Shown here: one piece after another, positions 1-5,452 of the stretch | Position numbering within the stretch: the first letter of the stretch is position 1 | Layout of the letters: each line of letters begins with the position of its first letter | Translations under genes and position numbers: made by a program | The notes under the pieces: generated by a model | What the model saw: the letters and a program-made list of their open reading frames with translations, nothing else | Database searches by the model: none | What the model was told of the DNA's origin: nothing | Assembly: GCA_033722295.1 (NCBI GenBank) | Contig: JAWVZH010000157.1 | Span: forward strand, 1-6,363 | DNA from: JAWVZH01 sp033722295 | GTDB lineage: Bacteria; Bacteroidota; Bacteroidia; Chitinophagales; Saprospiraceae | Direction: 5' to 3' | DNA length: 6,363 bases

Positions 1-3000
1 GATCAAATGTGTATCAGTAAATAGTGTAGTTGAAGTGAAGGTGATAGATACAAGAAATGGCAACAGTTGTTGGTCAAATATCCTGGTAGAGGATAAACTG
101 CCACCGGAGGTCACCTGTCTTAATGATACATTTCCATGTTACGTCGACCCTTTCAGTGTTGACTATAGCATATATGCTACTGCGAGCGAGAACTGTGACG
201 ATTCGGTAGCTCTTGATCACGCCTTTTTCTTTAGGGAATTAGGTTGTGCGAGTAATGAATTCGTTTCCTATGTCGAACTCAGGTGGACAGCCGAAGACGA
301 TCAGGGATTGACAGATCAATGTGTCAGTCTGATATTTTTTGAAAGAGTGTCAATAGATAGTACTGAATTTCCCTTGGACACAACTATCTCCTGTCCCCTT
401 TCTGACACATTTGACTTTGGTGAACCATTGATAGATAGCCTTCCTGTCAGCCCTCTGTGTGATCTGGTGTCTTTCTTTGAGGACGACACTATAGCTGGAC
501 GATGCTCTGGCGAATTTGAGATCAGAAGAGAATGGACAGTGATGGATATCTGTGCCAATCGCACAATTCTGGATACTCAGATAATTACAGTTATCGACAC
601 AGTACCTCCTGACCTGATCTGTGCAGATAGCGTTACCATCGGAACGGAATCGGCGACATGTACGGCCTTATACGTTGTTCCTCCAGTTGCAGCAAGCGAT
701 GAATGTGGGGAAGATAGTCAGATCACATTCATGATACGCATAGAAGGCCAGGGCATGGTAAATGTAGGAGATACTGTGGAGCTTGATACGGGCAGTTATG
801 ACGTGATGATCTATGCCGAAGACGACTGTGGCAATATTGATTCATGCGATCAGGTACTTACTGTCGTGGATGATGTGGCCCCTGTGTTGATATGTATACC
901 TGATTTGGAGATATATCTGGACTCAATGGGAAATGCTCCTGATCTGTGTCTGGCAGACCTGGATCACATGAACTTCTATTTTGATAATTGTGGGATAGAT
1001 TCCCTCTTTATTGCCAAAATGGTGGATTTCTGTGATACTACAAGAAACAACCAATTCGGAACCTGTGTCGAGTTTTGTTGCGCAGACGTCGGCAACGAAG
1101 TGATGGTCATCATTAAAGCCCAGGATGCCGCAGGTAATATGAATTTCTGTATGATCAATACGATGGTACTGGATACTATTGCTCCGGTGATCACCAGTTC
1201 GCCTCCGGATACCATGATATCCTGCACTGTAGATTATACCGACACATCAAATACTGGTGGCGGTATCACAGTCATGGACAATTGCGCTGAGGAATTGACT
1301 ATAAAAATAACTGACTCTGTTGACCTGGACGCCTGTGAAGAGGGTACGGTAACGCGGACTTTTATCGCCTGTGATCCATCTGGAAATGCAGATACGGCAG
1401 TGCAGATAATTACGATCTTCAATGATTTCAGGTTTGACAGTTCACTGGTATTCTGGGCTCAGGATACCTGCGTGGAGTCATGTCCGCCAGATTCACTGCC
1501 CGAAACGATCGGCAGTCAGACATATGTTATGGGAGATTCATGCGGGGTGGTTGAAGTGACCTACACAGATGTAGATATTACGGATACCACAGATGCCTGC
1601 CAGGTCATTGAAAGGACCTGGAGAGTCCAAACGGAATGTGGTGATACTGTAGACATTGACTCTGTACAGATTGTGACTATCAAAAATTTTCGGCCGCCTG
1701 TCCTGAGTGGCCCTCCAATAGATACTACCATTGAATCTGATCCTGACTCGTGCGGGGCCTTTGTGGCCTTACCGAGACTCGTGGCGACGGATTGTAGTAC
1801 GGGGCTAATGGTGACCAATGACTGTACGAATACCGGCGATTCTATTGCGATGTTCTTCCCCGTTGGTGAAAAGACAATAACATTTACAGCCACAGATGCT
1901 TGTGGCAATACTTCAACATATCAAACCACAATACGTGTGGTCGATAATGCGGGCCCATCCCTGACGTGTCCACCAGATACTACGGTCAACTGTAATACGC
2001 CGACAGATACGAGCGTAACCGGTGTACCGATCGTCTCCGACAACTGTGACAGTACTGGTGGTTCTTTATCACTCGTTTTCATGGACAGTATAGTTGGCGG
2101 AGCCTGTACTCAGGAAATGACCATTTTCAGAACATGGACAGCTGAAGACAGCAGCGGCAATGTGAGTACCTGTACTCAAATGATAGAAGTACAGGATACG
2201 ACACCACCTGTCATCACTTGCCCACCAGATGTTACCGTGTCATGTGAAGAATCGACAAATTCGAATAACACGGGTATGCCCAGCGCCACAGATAATTGCG
2301 ATATGACCCTCAATAATTTTATGGAGAGTGATAGTATCGGAGCTGGGAACTGTGCCTCTGAAAGTACTATTTTCAGAACCTGGACTATCATGGATGACTG
2401 TGGCAACATGTCCTCGTGCGTACAGCGGATCACGGTGGTAGACACCATTCCACCCATGATCGACTGCCCGGATGACATAACCGTAGAATGTACGGATCAG
2501 ACCGATCCGATGACTACCGGTTTTCCGACGATCAGTGATAATTGCGATCCCAACCCTACTTCTGTTTTTGAAGATTCTATAGTTGACGGGCAGGGACAGA
2601 TCATACGTACGATATTCAGAACGTGGACAGCGACTGACCTATGTGGAAATGAAGCGAGCTGCACACAGGAGATCGTCGTTCAGGATACGGTACCACCAAC
2701 TTTAGTGTGTCCGGATGATGTGACCATTGGATGTGATTCAATGTTCATGGATCTTTCCGAATTCGGTGAGCCGGATACGTCTGATAATTGTCTGGGCATC
2801 ATTTTGACTAAGGATACGATCTATGACCTCAATCTCTGTAATGTCGGTACTATAACCCGAAAATTTATTGCGAGGGACAGCGCTGGGAATGTTGATTCCT
2901 GCGAGCAGGTCATAACTATAGAGATGACCGACTCTTTGGAAGAGAGAGACATCATATGGCCCGACAGTGCCATACAGGTGGATGCCTGCGACGGTGTCAA

Positions 3001-5008
3001 TCCTGACAGTATTCCAAGGGGAAGACCAGAGATCGACAGCTCGATGGCGGCTTGTTTCAAAGTAAGCATCACCTTCGAGGATTCTGTGGACTATAATTGT
3101 CGGCCGGGTGGGATATGCAGCACCCTGGTCAGGAAGTGGACAGTGATCGACAGTTGCCAGCTTGATACGCTCGGTAATGGTATCTTCTGTTTTGAGCAGA
3201 ATATTGAAGTCATCGATACTACCCCACCTGTTATCACCGGGATAATGTCAGATACGGTCTACTTGCATCCTGATTCGATGTGTAGTGCCTTCTTCAGGAT
3301 CGTGGCAGATGCCGAAGATTGCAGCGGTATAAAGTCGATAACGAATAACAGTCCTTTTGGTGTGGACACTCTACGGAATGCGAGTGGTCGATATCCAAGA
3401 GGTCTTACCCCCGTCACATTTATCGCAGAAGACTCTTGTTGTAATGCGGATACCCAATTGATATTCATCGTTGTTCTGGATACTATACCGCCTGTAATTA
3501 CTTGCAGGGACGTCATACTGAGGATTCGGGGTGAAATGCCCAACGAGTCTGCGGAAATATGTATAAGTGAACTTATCATTTCAGCTACGGACAACTGTGA
3601 TCCCAGGATCGACCTGAGAGCGAGTTTTGATCCTAACGATCCGACTGACACTTGCAGAGTCTATAACTGTGACTCCCTGGGTGGTCAGAAATCCATTATG
3701 AGAAACCTGACGATCTACATTCAGGACAACCGGGGCAATACTTCGACATGTGTCTCAAAGGTAACTGTAGAGGACGACCTCGAAATATGTGATGGGGCGA
3801 GTATAATCAGCGGTCAGATATACAATATTAACAATACGGGAATAGAGAATGCCGAAGTCAACCTGATGAATATGGGTATGACGGAAATGACAGACAACGG
3901 TGGCAACTACAGTTTTCCCGAAATGGACAATGGCCAGTCCTATCTTTTGAGAGTCGAGAGATCTGACGATCCGCTCAATGGTGTCAGTATCAAGGACATC
4001 ATATTGATACAGCGACATTTGCTGGGCATTTCAGAATTTGATTCCCCCTATCAATATCTTGCAGCGGATCTTAATGCATCCAATTCCATCGAAGTCAGTG
4101 ATATAGTCAGGCTGAGGCAATTGATCCTCGGTCGCATCAGATCCTTCCCGCAGGTTCCTGATTGGTATTTTGTCTTCCAGGGCTACAAGTTCAATGACAT
4201 TACGCATCCACTACTTGAAACCGAAGCCTTCTCCTATTATATCGATACGCTATCCACAAATATGGATCTTGACTTCGTGGGCATTAAGCCTGGAGATATA
4301 GACGGTACTGCGAAAGTGACGAGTTTGATGGATAACATGTCAAGGTCGGTTAATCGCATCGGCATAGATCTGGAATGGCAGAATGGATTTGCTGAGATGA
4401 CCATTCCGCAGGGCAATGATCTTGAAGGCGTTTATCTTAATATGACCTGGGACGACCCTCAGATAGAGATCACAGATCTGGTTTTAGTCTCAGAGCAATT
4501 GAGAACAGCAGAGGCCAGTTGGGATAATGACATCCAACAGTTAAGATTCCTATGGGTCAGCAATACAGAAAGCAACCTTGATGAGGAAGCCGTGATACGC
4601 TTACATCTGAATAAAAAGCCTGATGATGTGAGTACCACATTTGAGTTATGTCAGGATAACGGCGGCTCCGAAGCCTATGACGGCGATCTGACACGATATG
4701 AATTGTGCTGGGCCGATCACCTCCATTCTGGAAATAATCTTTTGGAGAGATTGCAAGTTGAACAAAATCGACCGAATCCATTCGATCAGTCCACAATCAT
4801 AACTTATTATGTGCCTGATGCGGATAATGTGCGGTTGCAGGTGTGGGAGGCTTCGGGAAGACTGGTAATGTCGAAATACCTTGAAGTGGGTCCCGGATGG
4901 CATGAAATAGAACTGAATCGAACAGAACTTGGAAATGGTGGTATATACCATTATTTGCTGGTTGGCAATACTGGTCAGGCCGGCCGGAGAATGATAATTA
5001 TGGAATAA
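1..5008 (+). CDS. Giant HYR/Ig-like repeat surface protein with dockerin-like and T9SS sorting domains (5' partial)
   Basis: Secreted modular protein, probably an adhesin or matrix/structural protein exported by the type IX secretion system; no enzymatic domain is visible. The first complete codon is at 2 and no in-frame stop lies between there and the GTG at 35, so the true start lies left of the window; 1,668 residues are visible. Domains by position: the tail of the N-terminal block (GNSCW...VEDKLPP, 2-110); about 14 cysteine-rich modules of 80-100 residues to 3775, typically D-T-x-P-P-x-I-x-C-P-x-D at the start, DNCD in the middle and D-x-CGN-xxx-C-xQ-xxxVxD at the end; a carboxypeptidase-regulatory-like beta domain (about 3797-3960); a dockerin-like pair (3962-4135); a beta-rich region (about 4307-4740); a Por sorting domain (4742-5008). 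The protein is rich in Asp, Thr and Cys and poor in Lys, fitting an acidic, disulfide- and calcium-stabilised extracellular fibre. The family assignment is confident; the adhesive role is inferred. The ligand is unknown. Confidence 0.93.
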   Translation, partial: IKCVSVNSVVEVKVIDTRNGNSCWSNILVEDKLPPEVTCLNDTFPCYVDPFSVDYSIYATASENCDDSVALDHAFFFRELGCASNEFVSYVELRWTAEDDQGLTDQCVSLIFFERVSIDSTEFPLDTTISCPLSDTFDFGEPLIDSLPVSPLCDLVSFFEDDTIAGRCSGEFEIRREWTVMDICANRTILDTQIITVIDTVPPDLICADSVTIGTESATCTALYVVPPVAASDECGEDSQITFMIRIEGQGMVNVGDTVELDTGSYDVMIYAEDDCGNIDSCDQVLTVVDDVAPVLICIPDLEIYLDSMGNAPDLCLADLDHMNFYFDNCGIDSLFIAKMVDFCDTTRNNQFGTCVEFCCADVGNEVMVIIKAQDAAGNMNFCMINTMVLDTIAPVITSSPPDTMISCTVDYTDTSNTGGGITVMDNCAEELTIKITDSVDLDACEEGTVTRTFIACDPSGNADTAVQIITIFNDFRFDSSLVFWAQDTCVESCPPDSLPETIGSQTYVMGDSCGVVEVTYTDVDITDTTDACQVIERTWRVQTECGDTVDIDSVQIVTIKNFRPPVLSGPPIDTTIESDPDSCGAFVALPRLVATDCSTGLMVTNDCTNTGDSIAMFFPVGEKTITFTATDACGNTSTYQTTIRVVDNAGPSLTCPPDTTVNCNTPTDTSVTGVPIVSDNCDSTGGSLSLVFMDSIVGGACTQEMTIFRTWTAEDSSGNVSTCTQMIEVQDTTPPVITCPPDVTVSCEESTNSNNTGMPSATDNCDMTLNNFMESDSIGAGNCASESTIFRTWTIMDDCGNMSSCVQRITVVDTIPPMIDCPDDITVECTDQTDPMTTGFPTISDNCDPNPTSVFEDSIVDGQGQIIRTIFRTWTATDLCGNEASCTQEIVVQDTVPPTLVCPDDVTIGCDSMFMDLSEFGEPDTSDNCLGIILTKDTIYDLNLCNVGTITRKFIARDSAGNVDSCEQVITIEMTDSLEERDIIWPDSAIQVDACDGVNPDSIPRGRPEIDSSMAACFKVSITFEDSVDYNCRPGGICSTLVRKWTVIDSCQLDTLGNGIFCFEQNIEVIDTTPPVITGIMSDTVYLHPDSMCSAFFRIVADAEDCSGIKSITNNSPFGVDTLRNASGRYPRGLTPVTFIAEDSCCNADTQLIFIVVLDTIPPVITCRDVILRIRGEMPNESAEICISELIISATDNCDPRIDLRASFDPNDPTDTCRVYNCDSLGGQKSIMRNLTIYIQDNRGNTSTCVSKVTVEDDLEICDGASIISGQIYNINNTGIENAEVNLMNMGMTEMTDNGGNYSFPEMDNGQSYLLRVERSDDPLNGVSIKDIILIQRHLLGISEFDSPYQYLAADLNASNSIEVSDIVRLRQLILGRIRSFPQVPDWYFVFQGYKFNDITHPLLETEAFSYYIDTLSTNMDLDFVGIKPGDIDGTAKVTSLMDNMSRSVNRIGIDLEWQNGFAEMTIPQGNDLEGVYLNMTWDDPQIEITDLVLVSEQLRTAEASWDNDIQQLRFLWVSNTESNLDEEAVIRLHLNKKPDDVSTTFELCQDNGGSEAYDGDLTRYELCWADHLHSGNNLLERLQVEQNRPNPFDQSTIITYYVPDADNVRLQVWEASGRLVMSKYLEVGPGWHEIELNRTELGNGGIYHYLLVGNTGQAGRRMIIME
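596..3775 (+). repeat. Array of about 12 diverged HYR/Ig-like modules inside the first gene
   Basis: Protein-level tandem repeat. Module boundaries read from the recurring V-x-D / T-x-P-P joint start near 596, 872, 1175, 1427, 1688, 1949, 2198, 2444, 2687, 2933, 3218 and 3482. At least two further, less regular units lie upstream (about 86-373 and 374-595). Units are 240-310 bases. Modules at 1949, 2198 and 2444 are the most alike; they share TIFRTWT followed by D-x-(C/S)-GN and then SC or TC. At the DNA level even these three differ at many third positions, so the duplications are old and the array should be stable. Modules starting near 1427 and 2933 lack the PP joint and are the most divergent. 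HYR domains are beta-sandwich folds known from extracellular adhesion proteins; a spacer or ligand-binding role here is inferred. Confidence 0.88.
3797..4306 (+). other. Carboxypeptidase-regulatory-like and dockerin-like region of the first protein
   Basis: The region opens with an ISGQIYN...GIENAEVNL...T-D-NGGNYSFPEM pattern, typical of CarboxypepD_reg/Cna-B-like beta domains. It continues with two dockerin-like helices: VSIKDIILIQRHLLG (ending about 4026) and, from 4061, ADLNASNSIEVSDIVRLRQ ending in LILG. The second loop keeps an EF-hand-like D-x-N-x-S-N-S-I-xxx-D spacing. The first (SDDPLNGVSIKD) is degenerate at the calcium positions. A GDIDG motif follows about 55 residues later. This combination directly before a T9SS tail is one I associate with Saprospiraceae surface proteins. 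Calcium binding by the second loop is likely; partnership with a cohesin is not supported by anything in the window. Confidence 0.75.
4742..5005 (+). other. T9SS (Por) C-terminal sorting domain of the first protein
   Basis: The last 88 residues have the landmarks of a type A sorting domain. Q-N-x-P-N-PF lies at about 4769-4789, followed by a strand with T-I-I-T-Y. Next comes the V-x-L-x-V-W-x-A-x-GR-x-V stretch, then a G-x-H-x-I-x-L strand, a G-x-Y-x-Y-L-L-x-G strand and a basic plus hydrophobic end (GRRMIIME). In T9SS this domain targets the protein through the outer-membrane translocon and is usually removed by the PorU sortase, with attachment to lipopolysaccharide or release. It shows the protein ends naturally at 5008 and is not truncated. 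Confidence 0.92.
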
Positions 5009-5031
5009 TCTAGTTTTCCTTATAGACCTCG

Positions 5032-5065
5032 ATCTTCACCGGTGTGGTGCCGGTGAAGATTTTTT
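5032..5065 (+). terminator. Rho-independent terminator of the first gene
   Basis: A perfect 11-bp stem, ATCTTCACCGG (5032-5042) with CCGGTGAAGAT (5050-5060), encloses the 7-base loop TGTGGTG and runs into six T residues (5060-5065). It starts 23 bases after the stop codon at 5006-5008. The mirrored strand offers only short A/T runs, so it works best for the forward direction. It separates the first gene from the downstream paralogue. Confidence 0.93.
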
Positions 5066-5220
5066 ATATTAAATATTTTTATAATTTAAAAAAAGTTATA
5101 TACATTAGCTTCAAGAATGAGATAATAGACATATGGCACACATAGAACCTAACGTCATATGTAATATGTTAAATAAAAAAAGTTTACAAATAACTTTTTT
5201 CTTTAATATATAAAACTATA
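5061..5220. other. AT-rich intergenic segment with repeated AAAAAAGTT motifs
   Basis: No credible coding region is present. The direct repeat AAAAAAAGTT occurs at 5088-5097 and 5175-5184. An inverted copy, AACTTTTTT, is at 5192-5200. The last two form a 9-bp inverted repeat around the loop TACAAAT (5176-5200). The outer pair, AAAAAAGTTAT at 5089-5099 and ATAACTTTTTT at 5190-5200, matches over 11 bp. Another inverted repeat, ACATATG/CATATGT, lies at 5129-5135 and 5156-5162. The segment precedes the predicted promoter and could hold UP-type or regulator-binding sites. Low-complexity A/T runs make chance matches likely, so function is uncertain. Confidence 0.5.
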
Positions 5221-5226
5221 TCTTTG
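5197..5226 (+). promoter_or_regulatory. Predicted Bacteroidota-type promoter of the second gene
   Basis: TATCTTTG at 5219-5226 fits the Bacteroidota sigma-ABfr -7 consensus TAnnTTTG exactly. The -33 element (TTTG) is imperfect: TTTT at 5197-5200 sits 18 bases upstream, within the usual spacing. The element lies at the junction between the AT-rich segment and the normal-composition leader, as expected for a promoter. Transcription would begin near 5231-5234, giving a leader of about 220 nt before the start codon at 5453. Confidence 0.55.
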
Positions 5227-5318
5227 ACCTGTCGTCTAACCAGCGGCAGAACCTAACCTACCTTCCTGGCTGATAATAGCAATCTTACAAGTCTGACCTG
5301 AAATTTTAATAGATCCTC

Positions 5319-5339
5319 GTATGTGTCGTTGACGCATAC
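5319..5339 (+). other. Leader hairpin 1 upstream of the second gene
   Basis: GTATGTGTC (5319-5327) pairs with GACGCATAC (5331-5339): nine consecutive pairs including one G-U, closed by the 3-base loop GTT. No U-run follows, so it is not an intrinsic terminator. It lies within the predicted untranslated leader. It may stabilise the mRNA or belong to a larger regulatory structure; no known riboswitch class is recognised. Confidence 0.6.
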
Positions 5340-5363
5340 ACTGAAGAATCGAGCAATCACGCG

Positions 5364-5402
5364 TAGGAAACTCTGAACTACCGGAAGAGTCCGGTATTCC
5401 TA
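5364..5402 (+). other. Leader hairpin 2 with bulge and possible pseudoknot
   Basis: The inner stem TACCGG (5379-5384) pairs with CCGGTA (5391-5396) around the loop AAGAGT. It is extended by an outer stem, TAGGAA (5364-5369) with TTCCTA (5397-5402). The 9-base bulge on the 5' side begins with ACTCT (5370-5374), which is complementary to AGAGT in the loop (5386-5390). This allows either a pseudoknot-like contact or an alternative hairpin that excludes the inner stem. The structure ends about 40 bases before the ribosome binding site. Confidence 0.55.
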
Positions 5403-5442
5403 GTGCCCATATGCCAAATTTCGAATAGCAAATTTCAAAAAT

Positions 5443-5447
5443 GGAGG
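5443..5447 (+). promoter_or_regulatory. GGAGG ribosome binding site of the second gene
   Basis: GGAGG sits five bases before the ATG at 5453. It overlaps another in-frame ATG at 5441, which has no such motif of its own, so it favours 5453 as the start. Bacteroidota genes often lack strong Shine-Dalgarno motifs, so this one stands out. Confidence 0.65.
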
Positions 5448-5452
5448 ATCTC

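Noticed and set aside
35..37. GTG as the start codon of the first gene
   Set aside because: The frame is open to the left edge, no ribosome site precedes it, and homology to the second gene continues upstream of it.
596..3775. CRISPR-like or DNA-level tandem repeat
   Set aside because: Periodicity of 240-310 bases exists only at the protein level; DNA copies are diverged and there are no short identical repeats with unique spacers.
316..4951. Ten reverse-strand open frames of 62-130 residues within the first gene
   Set aside because: All are shadows of the long forward frame. Their sequences look like translations of repetitive Asp/Thr-rich codons on the wrong strand, with no domain signature.
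5176..5200. Second intrinsic terminator
   Set aside because: The stem has only one G-C pair and would be very weak; a strong terminator already lies at 5032-5065. It is kept only as a possible operator.
5411..5428. Five-codon upstream reading frame (ATG CCA AAT TTC GAA TAG) as a leader peptide
   Set aside because: It is very short, has no ribosome site, and its codons show no attenuation signature; chance is the simplest explanation.
5009..5452. tRNA, rRNA or insertion-sequence remnant in the intergenic region
   Set aside because: No cloverleaf-like pairing, no conserved rRNA stretches, and no terminal inverted repeats with target duplication were seen.
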